Shown in pieces: positions 20,061 to 29,004 of a stretch of DNA of 64,000 nt. The stretch's first letter is position 1; each line of letters begins with the position of its first letter. Below the pieces are notes generated by a model. It was not told the origin of the DNA. It worked only from the letters and a program-made list of their open reading frames with translations, and did no database searches. A program made the translations under genes and the position numbers. Source of the DNA: Paraburkholderia sp. BCC1886 (lineage in GTDB: Bacteria > Pseudomonadota > Gammaproteobacteria > Burkholderiales > Burkholderiaceae). The DNA is taken from positions 62,001 through 126,000 of the forward strand of contig NZ_CAAJGK010000085.1 of NCBI RefSeq assembly GCF_900996245.1, given 5' to 3'.

Positions 20061-20990
20061 TCATTGAGGCTCGGTTTGCTGCTCGGCCTTTTCCGCCTTC
20101 AGGGAAACCTTGCGAACCTTGCGCGGCGTCGCGGCGGGTTCTGCCGCCAGACTGACGCGTTCACGCGCTATCGCGCAGTAACTTTCATTAATTTCATAGC
20201 CGACGAATTCGCGCTGGTGCCGCACGCAAGCGACTGCCGTGGTGCCACTGCCCATGAACGGGTCGAGTACCCGACCGCCCTTCGGGCAACTGGACAGCAC
20301 CATTCGCTCGACGATCTCCAGAGGTTTCTGGGTGGGGTGCGCGACGCGTTCGGCGTGTTGCCGATGCAGCCTCGACACCGACCAGACGTCCTTCGGGTTG
20401 TAGCCGACCTCGAGCCACTTGCTACCTTCGAACAACTTACGCGAACGCGCCTTCTTCGTAACTGCATCGTACGGAATGCGGACGGGATCGAGATCGAAGA
20501 AATAATCCTTCGAGACCGCGAAGAAACCGATGTTGTCGTGCACCGACGTAAAACGGCGCACGGTTCCGCCCATGCTCGGCACGCGCCGGTCCCAGATGAT
20601 TTCGTTGATCATCGTGAGTTTTGTCTTCAGGAAACTGAAGATTTCCGGCGCGTATTGCCAGGTGCAGAAAATGTAGAGGGAACCTGACGGCTTGAGCTTC
20701 GGAATAGCCAACTCGAGCCAGCTACGCGTCCACGCGAGAAAGTCGTCGCCCGAACGCATATCGGAGTCGTTGCCGTAATCCTTGCCGAGCCCGTAAGGCG
20801 GATCGCAAAGGATCAGGTCGACGGAGCCGTCGGGAATGTTCGCCGCATCGGTCAAAAAATCGCGGTTCAGGAGTTGAATGCCGGCGGGTGCTGGCGGCAG
20901 AAGTGAAGACACCTCTGCTGTCACGCTTCCCGCCGGGGTTTCGCCCAAGGCTTGCGCCGCTGGCGTCAACTCGTCGAACTCGTCACGCAT
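20061..20990 (-). CDS. Orphan site-specific DNA methyltransferase (N4/N6 amino type) in the trp operon
   Basis: 309 residues. The catalytic motif DPPYG is at residues 63-67 and the SAM-binding motif DPFMGSGTTAVA at 242-253. The catalytic motif precedes the SAM motif, which is the beta-class order of amino-methyltransferases. HPTQKPLEIVERM (about 218-230) is also typical. The C-terminus is Lys/Ala-rich. No restriction endonuclease is next to it, so it is likely a regulatory or maintenance methylase. It starts 11 bases after the trpB stop, so it should be co-expressed with trp genes. I recall conserved orphan methylases in Burkholderia, one with GTWWAC specificity, but cannot tell whether this is its orthologue. 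Confidence 0.92.
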   Translation of the reverse strand: MRDEFDELTPAAQALGETPAGSVTAEVSSLLPPAPAGIQLLNRDFLTDAANIPDGSVDLILCDPPYGLGKDYGNDSDMRSGDDFLAWTRSWLELAIPKLKPSGSLYIFCTWQYAPEIFSFLKTKLTMINEIIWDRRVPSMGGTVRRFTSVHDNIGFFAVSKDYFFDLDPVRIPYDAVTKKARSRKLFEGSKWLEVGYNPKDVWSVSRLHRQHAERVAHPTQKPLEIVERMVLSSCPKGGRVLDPFMGSGTTAVACVRHQREFVGYEINESYCAIARERVSLAAEPAATPRKVRKVSLKAEKAEQQTEPQ

Positions 20991-21001
20991 CGCCGCGGCG
21001 C

Positions 21002-22195
21002 TCAGAACTGAATGCCCGATCGCTCGGCGACCGTATGCATGTCCTTGTCGCCGCGACCCGACAGATTGACCAGAAGCACCTTGTCTTCGGGCAATGTCGG
21101 GGCGATTTTCGCCGCGTACGCGATGGCGTGGCTGGACTCCAGGGCCGGGATGATGCCCTCGATCCGGCAGCAGTCGTGAAACCCTTTAAGCGCTTCTTCG
21201 TCCGTGATCGACACGTATTGCGCGCGCTTGCTGTCTTTTAGCCACGCGTGCTCAGGACCGACGCCCGGATAGTCCAGGCCTGCGGAGATCGAATGTGTCT
21301 CCATGATCTGGCCGTTTTCGTCCTGCAATAGATAGGTGCGGTTTCCATGCAGTACGCCGGGAGTACCACCAAGCAGCGAGGCCGCATGGCGCCCGGTTTC
21401 GATACCATCGCCGGCCGGCTCCACGCCAATCAACTGCACCGAAGTATCGTCGATATACGGATAAAAGATACCCATCGCATTCGAACCGCCGCCAACGCAG
21501 GCAATGACCGCATCCGGCTGACGGCCGACGAGTTCGGGCATCTGCACCTTGCACTCATCGCCGATCACGCGTTGGAAGTCGCGCACCATCATCGGATACG
21601 GGTGCGGACCTGCTACGGTGCCGATGATATAAAACGTGCTTTCGACGTTGGTAACCCAGTCGCGCATGGCTTCGTTCAGCGCGTCTTTAAGCGTGCGCGA
21701 ACCGGATTGGACCGGCACGACGGTCGCCCCCAACAGTTTCATCCGGTAGACATTCGCCGCCTGGCGATGGACATCTTCCACGCCCATGTAGACCACGCAT
21801 TCCATACCGAAGCGGGCCGCAATCGTGGCCGTCGCTACACCGTGCTGGCCCGCGCCGGTTTCCGCGATCACACGCTTTTTGCCCATGCGTTTGGCCAGCA
21901 GCGCCTGCCCGATCACGTTATTAATCTTGTGCGCGCCCGTGTGATTCAGATCTTCCCGCTTGAGGAAAATCTGCGCGCCGCCGAGCAGTTCGCTCCAGCG
22001 CTGGGCGTGATAAATGGGGGATGGGCGACCCACGAAATGTTTGAGTTCGCGCTCGTATTCGGCGACGAACTCCGGGTCTTTCTGATATCTCTCGTACGCG
22101 CCGCGCAGCTCATCAAGCGCGTGCACCAACGTTTCGGCGACGAACACGCCGCCAAATTGGCCGAAATGGCCGCGTTCATCAGGCAAGTTATACAT
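21002..22195 (-). CDS. trpB: Tryptophan synthase beta chain TrpB
   Basis: 397 residues from ATG at 22193-22195. GAAGAG sits about eight bases upstream, which favours this start over a GTG three codons earlier. It condenses indole with serine to give tryptophan. The PLP lysine is Lys90 in HTGAHKINNVIGQAL, and the phosphate-binding CVGGGSNAMG is intact. TrpF lies 57 bases upstream and the orphan methylase follows immediately. Confidence 0.97.
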   Translation of the reverse strand: MYNLPDERGHFGQFGGVFVAETLVHALDELRGAYERYQKDPEFVAEYERELKHFVGRPSPIYHAQRWSELLGGAQIFLKREDLNHTGAHKINNVIGQALLAKRMGKKRVIAETGAGQHGVATATIAARFGMECVVYMGVEDVHRQAANVYRMKLLGATVVPVQSGSRTLKDALNEAMRDWVTNVESTFYIIGTVAGPHPYPMMVRDFQRVIGDECKVQMPELVGRQPDAVIACVGGGSNAMGIFYPYIDDTSVQLIGVEPAGDGIETGRHAASLLGGTPGVLHGNRTYLLQDENGQIMETHSISAGLDYPGVGPEHAWLKDSKRAQYVSITDEEALKGFHDCCRIEGIIPALESSHAIAYAAKIAPTLPEDKVLLVNLSGRGDKDMHTVAERSGIQF

Positions 22196-22252
22196 GGTGA
22201 TCACTCTTCTCAGTGGCGGGCAATGCGCTCGAGAGGCACTGCGCCGCCGGAC

Positions 22253-22966
22253 TCATTCGGCGTCTGCCGCGCGGACTGCGCGTACGAACGCCGCCATCCG
22301 GGCGTGATCTTTCACGCCCTTGGCGCCCGGGGTTTCGATGCCGCTCGAGACATCGACCGCGTACGGGCGCACGCAATGGATCGCATCATTGACGTTTTGC
22401 GCGTTCAACCCACCACTCAAAACGGCCCGACGCGCGAGCTCTGCTGGAATAAGTGACCAATCGAAAACCTTCCCGCCGCCGCCATAACCGTCGACATGGG
22501 TGTCGAACAGGAGGCCGCTGGCTGCTGAATAGTTGAGCGCCGATTTTACCAAATCGGCCGGTTGAGTATCCGTCGCGATGCGCAAAGCGCGCAACCAAGG
22601 CAAACCCGCGACGCCGGCCAGCATTTCGCATTGATCGGCGGTTTCGTCACCGTGGAATTGCAGCAGCGTCAGGCCGACGTTGCTGACGACTTCGCGAATC
22701 CATTCGGGCGTCGCGTTGACGAACAACCCCACCACCGAGACGAACGGCGGCACGTCGTGCACCAGCTCGACTGCCTGCGCAACGCTGACCGAGCGCGAAC
22801 TCGGCGGATAGAACACGAGACCGATCGCGTCCGCGCCGAGATCGATTGCACACGACACGTCATCGGGCCGGGACAGGCCGCAGAGCTTGATGCGGGTGCG
22901 ACGCGGCACGGCGCTGGCCTTTGAAACCACTGGAATTTCGTTCGGGATGCTGTCGGTAACCATCAT
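22253..22966 (-). CDS. trpF: Phosphoribosylanthranilate isomerase TrpF
   Basis: 237 residues from the first of two tandem ATGs (22966), seven bases after the truA stop; the second ATG at 22963 is equally possible and no strong ribosome site is visible. It isomerises phosphoribosylanthranilate to CdRP. Family landmarks are RIKLCGLSRPDDV with catalytic Cys29, LLQFHGDET, and DVSSGIETPGAKGVKD near the end. An N-terminal extension of about 24 residues precedes the barrel, longer than in typical single-domain TrpF. Confidence 0.95.
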   Translation of the reverse strand: MMVTDSIPNEIPVVSKASAVPRRTRIKLCGLSRPDDVSCAIDLGADAIGLVFYPPSSRSVSVAQAVELVHDVPPFVSVVGLFVNATPEWIREVVSNVGLTLLQFHGDETADQCEMLAGVAGLPWLRALRIATDTQPADLVKSALNYSAASGLLFDTHVDGYGGGGKVFDWSLIPAELARRAVLSGGLNAQNVNDAIHCVRPYAVDVSSGIETPGAKGVKDHARMAAFVRAVRAADAE

Positions 22967-22973
22967 ATTGACG

Positions 22974-23786
22974 TCAGTTTGGCGCGAGTTCGGTCCATAT
23001 CGTGCTCCATGGCACGCTGCCGGTTTGCGGCGCGGGCACGGCGAACTGCTCAGGATAGCCCACTTGCGCCAGATATAAGCCGTCCGGCATGAAAGTGGGC
23101 GCGGCGCAATCGCGATCGCCGCTCGCCAGCACGTCGGCCAACCACTGCGCAGGGTGACGGCCACGGCCGACGTAGACCAGGCAACCCATCAGGTTACGGA
23201 CCATGTGATGCAGAAACGCATTTGCCCGAAAGCGGAAATGCACGAAGTCGCCCTGCTTCCGTACGTCGATTGCGTACATCTGCTTGACTGGCGTCTTCGC
23301 CTGACACTGCGACGAGCGAAACGCCGAAAAATCGTGTTCGCCGATCAAATGAACCGCGGCAGCGCGCATCGCGTCGACATCGAGTGGCGCGTGGCTCCAG
23401 CCTACGCGACCGTCCAGCATCGGCGAGCGGACCGGGTTCACGTACAGCACGTAGTAATAGGTCCTCTCGAATGCCGAAAAACGCGCGTGGAATTCGTCGG
23501 GCATCGGCTTTGCCCATTGCACCGCGATCGACTTCGGCAGGAACGCGTTGGTCCCGCGAATCCACGACGCGTCGGTGCGCTCGAGGTCCGTGTCGAAATG
23601 CACGACCTGTCCGAGCCCGTGCACGCCCGTGTCCGTGCGGCCGGCGACGATGGTATTGACGGGCGTTCGCGCAAACTCGCACAACGCCCGTTCCAACTCG
23701 TCCTGAACCGTACGGCCATGCGTTTGCGACTGCCAGCCGCTGAACGCCGAGCCGTCGAACTGAACGCCGAGCGCTATCCGCGTCAC
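22974..23786 (-). CDS. truA: tRNA pseudouridine(38-40) synthase TruA
   Basis: 270 residues from GTG at 23784-23786, whose bases overlap the fimV stop (GTGA), a translational-coupling arrangement. TruA converts U38-U40 of the tRNA anticodon stem to pseudouridine. The catalytic Asp52 lies in AGRTDTGVHGLGQVVHF. The N-terminal IALGVQFDGSAFSGWQ and the later FHARFSAFERTYYYVL are standard. The fimV-truA-trpF order is conserved in many gamma- and beta-proteobacteria. Confidence 0.96.
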   Translation of the reverse strand: MTRIALGVQFDGSAFSGWQSQTHGRTVQDELERALCEFARTPVNTIVAGRTDTGVHGLGQVVHFDTDLERTDASWIRGTNAFLPKSIAVQWAKPMPDEFHARFSAFERTYYYVLYVNPVRSPMLDGRVGWSHAPLDVDAMRAAAVHLIGEHDFSAFRSSQCQAKTPVKQMYAIDVRKQGDFVHFRFRANAFLHHMVRNLMGCLVYVGRGRHPAQWLADVLASGDRDCAAPTFMPDGLYLAQVGYPEQFAVPAPQTGSVPWSTIWTELAPN

Positions 23787-26176
23787 GACAAGGGCGCGAG
23801 CGTCGAGAGCAACGCGCGCGCTTCGGTCCGCGTAGCGGGATCGTTCGCCTCGATCACCTCGTTGATCAGCGTGCGCGCGCCCGCCAGATCGCCGAGGTCG
23901 ATGTATTCGGCGGCCAGATCGAGCTTGTTGCGCGCGATACGGCCGAGATCCGCCTGCGTGAACGCGGGTAGCGGTTGAGCCGCGCCGGGCGGCAACTCCA
24001 GATCGAAATCGAGCTTGAGCGCGCCGAATCCGAACGCGCCCAAGCCGGCTACGGAAGCGTGGCCGGCCGTGCCCGCGGCAATTTCATCGGTGACGGATGG
24101 CGCGACCCGCGCAGGCGGCTGCGTGTCCGGCGCAAGCGGGACAGCCGGCGGCGGGGTCTCTGAACCAGCGTGTTGCCAATTGCCGTCGGCCTCGTTGTCG
24201 AACGACTCGACGCGCGGCGGCAAAGGCATGTCCAGGCTGCCGAACGCCTCCACGGCATCGCGCGGAAACTCGGTCGGGACCGGCGGCAACGACAGCGTCG
24301 GAACGGGTGCGAAAGCGGTTGGCTGGGTGTGCGCTAAGGGCTCTAAGGGCTCGAAGGGCTCGGTCGTTTCGAACTCGGCGTCGGTCAGCGGTTCGGGTTC
24401 GGGTGGCAACAGGGCGGGCAACTCACGGCTGGACAGGTCGACCGCCACTTGCGCAACTTCATCGGAAGCGGTCGGCAAATGCTCGAAATCGGTTAGCGGC
24501 GGCGGAGCTTCCAGCGGCGTGTGCAGCGGCGTGCGCAGCGGCGTGCGCAGCGGCGTGCGCAGCGGCGTAGACGGTTCTTCCAGCACGTTCGCCGCAGGCT
24601 CGTCGTCCCATTGCAAACCATGAGCAGGCGCTGCTTCGTGGAAAGCGGTGTCGTGCGGCTCCACGGGTTCGAGAGGCGTCAGCGGCAGTGCGTCGGCTCC
24701 GAGTGCCGAGGCAGCGTCTAGGCTCGCCGCCGTGGTTGCGGCGTCGAAATGTTCCTCGTGAACGCCAGGCAGCGGCTCTTCCGGACGGACGCCATCATGG
24801 TCGGTCGGTTCGAAATGCGGCGCGGCTTGTGTGGCTTCCCTTTCTGCGGACTCGCGTTCGATGGCGCCAGCCGATTCCGTGGGCTCATGGTCAACGTCCA
24901 CCGGCGACGCGATGTGTTCCGCCACCTCGTGGGTCGGCGCGTCGCTATCGTGGACGGCAACTTCGTACGCGGCCAGAGCGGCGGCGTTCCCCTGCGCATC
25001 AGACGAGGCTGCAGGCACCGGCGTAGCCTGGCCGGGCGTCGGCGCTCCATGGTCGGCCGCAGCGGCTTCGGCTTCGCCGTCCCGCTTGCGTCTACGCAGT
25101 CGCAATGCCGCCAGCACCACCACCAGCGCCGCGCCGACAGCCGCCGCCACGCTCAACCCGGTTTGCGACATCCCTGCATCGTGCGCCGGCGTCGTGCTGG
25201 CATTGCCAGTCGCCGTATTGTTTGCGGCAGACGTCCCGGCAGCCGGTTGTGCGCCAGTAGAGGCGCTCGTACCAGCCGGCGACCCGCCGATGCCATGCTT
25301 CTGCAATTCCATCAACACGCGATTTTTCAGCGCAAGCAGTTGTTGCAGACTGGACACGTGCGTGGCCGGCTGCGCTGCAGTTTGTCCGCTTGCCGCCGCG
25401 TTTCCCGAAGCACCGACGGCTGAACTGGCGGGCGCCTGAATCGACCCGGACCACTCGTGTGCGCCGCTTGCCGGTGATCCCACGGCTTGCGAGCCCGCGA
25501 CGGGCGCCGTGGGCGCCGTGGACGACCCGGGACCGCTGGCTGCCGCACCGGTCTGAACCGCATCGGAGCCAGCCACGTTAGCGCTAGCACTGGCGCCAGT
25601 CGCGGCCGCAGCCGAAGAACCTTCAACACCACCAATCGCGCCGACCTCGCTAGCCGCTGCGTGGCCCGGTGCCACGCTACTAGCCGAACCACCACTCGTA
25701 ACAGCCGCCGCGTTCGGCGCAGCAGCCGAAGCCCCATCCGACACAGACGCTGCCGGAGCCGACGAAGCCGCCGCGCCCCCCGACGCCGCCACCAACGCCC
25801 CCGACGCATCCAGCGCCGGCACTGTCAGCACCGCGCCGAGCCGCAGCCGGCTCGGGTCGTTCTTCATGAACGCGTTCGGATTCGTATCGAACAGCGCCCG
25901 CGTCGCGCGCGCGAGCGTCGCCTTGTCGTGCGACTGGGTGACGGCAATCGCGAGATCGTTCAACGATTGCCCGGGCTTCACCGTCAACTGACTGCCGACG
26001 GCAGCCGGCGCCGACGCGGCATCCGGTGCGCTCGCCGCCGCAGCCGGCGCGGCGCTCGCGCTACCCACGCCGGCACCCAGCAAGAGGGTCAACGCGGCAG
26101 CAGCGGCTACCCGATCGAATCGGCCCATGGCTCGACGGTTGAACATGGCCCGAAGGGTGGAGTGTCGAAAGTTCAT
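23783..26176 (-). CDS. fimV: FimV-like polar/peptidoglycan-binding inner-membrane protein
   Basis: About 797 residues from ATG at 26174-26176 (AGGTG upstream); a TTG at 26242 would add 22 residues. Order: signal sequence (LTLLLGAGVGSASA), LysM-like segment at about 61-120 (QLTVKPGQSLNDLAIAVTQS to RLRLGAVLTVP), a long Ala/Ser/Gly region, one membrane helix at about 340-358, an acidic Pro/Glu-rich cytoplasmic region with a 4-residue PLRT repeat, and a C-terminal tetratricopeptide-like FimV motif (KLDLAAEYIDLGDLAGARTLINEVI). FimV/TspA proteins act in polar organisation, type IV pili and twitching. Low-complexity parts make the precise family assignment approximate. Confidence 0.85.
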   Translation of the reverse strand: MNFRHSTLRAMFNRRAMGRFDRVAAAAALTLLLGAGVGSASAAPAAAASAPDAASAPAAVGSQLTVKPGQSLNDLAIAVTQSHDKATLARATRALFDTNPNAFMKNDPSRLRLGAVLTVPALDASGALVAASGGAAASSAPAASVSDGASAAAPNAAAVTSGGSASSVAPGHAAASEVGAIGGVEGSSAAAATGASASANVAGSDAVQTGAAASGPGSSTAPTAPVAGSQAVGSPASGAHEWSGSIQAPASSAVGASGNAAASGQTAAQPATHVSSLQQLLALKNRVLMELQKHGIGGSPAGTSASTGAQPAAGTSAANNTATGNASTTPAHDAGMSQTGLSVAAAVGAALVVVLAALRLRRRKRDGEAEAAAADHGAPTPGQATPVPAASSDAQGNAAALAAYEVAVHDSDAPTHEVAEHIASPVDVDHEPTESAGAIERESAEREATQAAPHFEPTDHDGVRPEEPLPGVHEEHFDAATTAASLDAASALGADALPLTPLEPVEPHDTAFHEAAPAHGLQWDDEPAANVLEEPSTPLRTPLRTPLRTPLHTPLEAPPPLTDFEHLPTASDEVAQVAVDLSSRELPALLPPEPEPLTDAEFETTEPFEPLEPLAHTQPTAFAPVPTLSLPPVPTEFPRDAVEAFGSLDMPLPPRVESFDNEADGNWQHAGSETPPPAVPLAPDTQPPARVAPSVTDEIAAGTAGHASVAGLGAFGFGALKLDFDLELPPGAAQPLPAFTQADLGRIARNKLDLAAEYIDLGDLAGARTLINEVIEANDPATRTEARALLSTLAPLS
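24510..24569 (-). repeat. 12-bp in-frame tandem repeat inside fimV
   Basis: About five near-identical copies of GTGCGCAGCGGC (plus-strand reading) encode a Thr-Pro-Leu-Arg/His repeat in the cytoplasmic region of FimV. The unit is a multiple of three, so copy-number change would keep the frame. Confidence 0.85.
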
Positions 26177-26262
26177 CGGGACACCTGGCGCATCGGCGCG
26201 CAGCCCTTTTTTACGGTTAATAAACGAGAAGGAGACAGACAAGATAATCCGGAGCGAACAAT

Positions 26263-26292
26263 AAAAAAGCGCCGCACAAAGGCGACGCTTCC
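26263..26292 (-). terminator. Rho-independent terminator after asd
   Basis: On the minus strand AAGCGTCGC pairs with GCGGCGCTT (one T-G wobble) and is followed by TTTTATT. It ends the asd transcript just before fimV. Confidence 0.85.
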
Positions 26293-26326
26293 TGAGTTTC
26301 CACGCGTCGTGAGCGCGTAGTTTACT

Positions 26327-27448
26327 TTACTTGTCGAGCACAATGCGAAGCATGCGACGCAGCGGTTCCGCCGCGCCCCACAGCAGCTGGTCGCCGACCG
26401 TGAACGCCGACAGATATTCGCCGCCCATCGCCAGCTTGCGCACCCGGCCGACCGGCACCGTCAACGTACCCGTGACCACCGCCGGCGACAGATCGCGCAT
26501 CGACGCTTCGCGTTCGTTCGGCACGACCTTCACCCAGTCGTTACCCGACGCGAGGATGCTGTTCACTTCGTCGAGCGGCACGTCCTTGTTCAGCTTGATG
26601 GTCAGCGCCTGCGAGTGACAGCGCATGGCGCCGATCCGCACGCACAAACCGTCGACCGGAATCGAACCCGGCGTGCCCATGGCCGGCTTGCCGAGGATCT
26701 TGTTGGTTTCCGCGCCGCCCTTCCATTCTTCCTTCGACATGCCGTTGCCGAGGTCCTTGTCGATCCACGGAATCAGCGAGCCGGCGAGCGGCACGCCGAA
26801 GTTGTCGGTCGGCATGCGGTCGCTGTTCATCGCGGCCAGCACGCGGCGGTCGATGTCGAGAATCGCCGACGACGGATCGGCCAGGTCTTCCTTCGCCGCG
26901 CCGTACAAGGTGCCCATTTGCTGCAGCAGTTCGCGCATGTTCTGCGCACCCGCGCCCGATGCAGCCTGGTACGTCATGGCCGTCATCCAGTCGACGAGGT
27001 TTTCGCGGAACAGACCGCCCAGCGCCATCAACATCAGGCTGACCGTGCAGTTGCCGCCGATGAAATTCTTCTGCCCCTTGACCAGCGCGTCCTTGATCAC
27101 GTCGAGGTTGACCGGATCGAGAATGATGACCGCGTCGTCCTTCATGCGCAGCGACGAAGCCGCGTCGATCCAGTAACCGTTCCAGCCTGCCGCGCGAAGC
27201 TTCGGGAACACCTCGTTCGTGTAATCGCCGCCCTGGCAGGAGATGATGGCTTCACACTTCTTCAGGTCTTCGATGCTCGTCGCATCTTTGAGCTTGGTCT
27301 CGTTTTTGGCGAACGACGGCGCGTTGCCGCCCGCGTTGCTGGTGCTGAAGAACACCGGTTCGATCAAGTCGAAATCGCCTTCCTGTTGCATGCGCTGCAT
27401 CAGGACGCTGCCGACCATGCCGCGCCAACCTACGAGACCTACGTTCAT
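26327..27448 (-). CDS. asd: Aspartate-semialdehyde dehydrogenase Asd
   Basis: 373 residues from ATG at 27446-27448 (MNVGLVGWRGMVGSVLMQRM); upstream in-frame codons lack the conserved start. It reduces aspartyl phosphate for lysine, methionine, threonine and peptidoglycan precursor synthesis. The catalytic Cys134 is in FIGGNCTVSLMLMAL. SFVRIGAMRCH-type chemistry appears as VRIGAMRCHSQALTIKL near the C-terminus. Length and motifs match the Gram-negative E. coli-type enzyme. It follows the small ORF at 27533-27685 on the same strand. Confidence 0.96.
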   Translation of the reverse strand: MNVGLVGWRGMVGSVLMQRMQQEGDFDLIEPVFFSTSNAGGNAPSFAKNETKLKDATSIEDLKKCEAIISCQGGDYTNEVFPKLRAAGWNGYWIDAASSLRMKDDAVIILDPVNLDVIKDALVKGQKNFIGGNCTVSLMLMALGGLFRENLVDWMTAMTYQAASGAGAQNMRELLQQMGTLYGAAKEDLADPSSAILDIDRRVLAAMNSDRMPTDNFGVPLAGSLIPWIDKDLGNGMSKEEWKGGAETNKILGKPAMGTPGSIPVDGLCVRIGAMRCHSQALTIKLNKDVPLDEVNSILASGNDWVKVVPNEREASMRDLSPAVVTGTLTVPVGRVRKLAMGGEYLSAFTVGDQLLWGAAEPLRRMLRIVLDK

Positions 27449-27532
27449 GACTTCATACCCTTCGAGTGGAAACTTCCCCGCATCTTTGCCCGCAGTGACC
27501 GCGCGGGGAAGATGAGCGGGCACGACGGACGA

Positions 27533-27685
27533 TCAGCGTTTCGTGATCGTTTTCGGGGTAATCGTTTTGGTAATGGATTTGCCGATAATGGCGTGCTTCG
27601 TGGTGTGCTTCATGGCGAACTCAACCGCACGGGCCGTCTTGCCGTGCAGGTTATCAATCGAGGAGATTGTGGAGATTTGCGCCAT
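27533..27685 (-). CDS. Predicted 50-residue basic small protein upstream of asd
   Basis: An ATG at 27683-27685 opens a 50-codon frame ending TGA at 27533-27535. It begins MAQISTISSIDNLHGKTARA and ends in a Lys/Thr/Ile-rich tail (SITKTITPKTITKR). The protein is basic with no membrane segment or lipobox. TATATT lies about nine bases before the ATG and no ribosome site is visible, so a leaderless or near-leaderless transcript is possible. Its fit in a 400-bp gap between leuB and asd and its non-random composition suggest a real gene. I do not recognise the family, so no function is proposed. Confidence 0.55.
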   Translation of the reverse strand: MAQISTISSIDNLHGKTARAVEFAMKHTTKHAIIGKSITKTITPKTITKR

Positions 27686-27784
27686 CGCGACAATATACAC
27701 GAAAAACCGAATCGGACGACGCGATTCGCTGCTATCGCCCGAATGACGCGCGAATCGGCCCCATTCGGAGCCAATTCGCGTTTT

Positions 27785-27807
27785 AAAGGCCGTTTTGCGG
27801 GCCTTTT
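27785..27807. other. Hairpin in the leuB-asd intergenic region
   Basis: AAAGGCC (27785-27791) pairs with GGCCTTT (27800-27806). On the plus strand TTTTGC follows; on the minus strand the stem is followed by AAAA. It may end the leuB transcript, but the T tract is poor in that direction. Confidence 0.45.
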
Positions 27808-27852
27808 GCTTTCAATGCAGGAAGACGATGAATACCCGCCCGCTGTCCGGTG

Positions 27853-28920
27853 TCAAAGCGCTGCAATCACCGCGTCGCCCATCTCGACGGTGCCGACCTG
27901 CTTGCAACCCGGCGTGAGAATGTCGCCAGTCCGGTAACCCTGCTCCAACACCTTCTTCACCGCGCTTTCGATACGGTCGGCCTGCTCCACCTTGTTCAGC
28001 GAATAACGCAGCAGCATCGCGGCCGACAGGATCGTCGCGAGCGGATTCGCCACGCCCTTGCCCGCGATATCCGGCGCCGAGCCATGCGACGGCTCGTACA
28101 AGCCCTTGTTGTTCTTGTCGAGCGAGGCCGATGGCAACATGCCGATCGAACCCGTCAGCATCGCGGCTTCGTCCGACAGGATGTCGCCGAACATGTTGCC
28201 CGTGACGACCACGTCGAAGGCTTTCGGCGCCTTGACCAGTTGCATCGCGGCGTTGTCGACGTACATATGCGACAACTCGACATCCGCGTATTCCTTCGAC
28301 ACGTCGATCATCACGTCGCGCCAGAATTGCGACGTTTCCAGCACGTTCGCTTTGTCGACGCTCGTGAGTTTCTTCTGACGCTTCTGCGCGGCCTGAAACG
28401 CCACGTGCGCGATACGGCGCACTTCGGGTTCCGAATAGCGCATCGTGTCAAAACCTTCCTTCGCACCGGCGAACAGACCGTCCGGCGCTTCACGCACGCC
28501 GCGCGGCGCGCCGAAGTAAATGTCGCCGTTCAGTTCGCGCACGATCAGGATGTCCAGACCCGAGACGATCTCTTCCTTCAACGACGACGCCGCCGTCAGT
28601 TGCGGATAGCAGATCGCCGGACGGAAATTCGCGAACAGTTGCAGGTGTTTGCGCAGGCCCAGAATGGCCTGTTCCGGCCGCAGCGCGCGTTCGAGCGAAT
28701 CGTATTTCCAGTCGCCGACCGCGCCGAACAGGATCGCGTCGGCTTCCTTAGCCAGCGCCAGCGTCGAATCGGGCAGCGGATGACCCTTCGCTTCGTAGCC
28801 CGCGCCACCGACCGGCGCTTCTTCGAGTTCGAATTTCTCGCCGAGTACGTTCAGAACCTTGACGGCTTCCTTGACGATTTCGGGACCGATGCCGTCGCCC
28901 GGCAACACTGCGATCTTCAT
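27853..28920 (-). CDS. leuB: 3-isopropylmalate dehydrogenase LeuB
   Basis: 355 residues from ATG at 28918-28920 with AAGGAA upstream (MKIAVLPGDGIGPEIVKEAV). It oxidatively decarboxylates 3-isopropylmalate in leucine synthesis. Signature parts are GAVGDWKYD, LGLRKHLQLFANFRPA with substrate-binding arginines, VRELNGDIYFG, YVDNAAMQLVKAPKAFDVVVTGNMFGDILSDEA with Mg-binding aspartates, and GSAPDIAGKGVANP. It is transcribed after leuD, 84 bases on. Confidence 0.97.
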   Translation of the reverse strand: MKIAVLPGDGIGPEIVKEAVKVLNVLGEKFELEEAPVGGAGYEAKGHPLPDSTLALAKEADAILFGAVGDWKYDSLERALRPEQAILGLRKHLQLFANFRPAICYPQLTAASSLKEEIVSGLDILIVRELNGDIYFGAPRGVREAPDGLFAGAKEGFDTMRYSEPEVRRIAHVAFQAAQKRQKKLTSVDKANVLETSQFWRDVMIDVSKEYADVELSHMYVDNAAMQLVKAPKAFDVVVTGNMFGDILSDEAAMLTGSIGMLPSASLDKNNKGLYEPSHGSAPDIAGKGVANPLATILSAAMLLRYSLNKVEQADRIESAVKKVLEQGYRTGDILTPGCKQVGTVEMGDAVIAAL

Positions 28921-29004
28921 GCGAATTCCTTGATGTGGGTGCTTCGAGACTGATGGGCCTGCTTCAGACACGCCAAAGACGCGCGAAACGCGCGTCCAGC
29001 GTCC

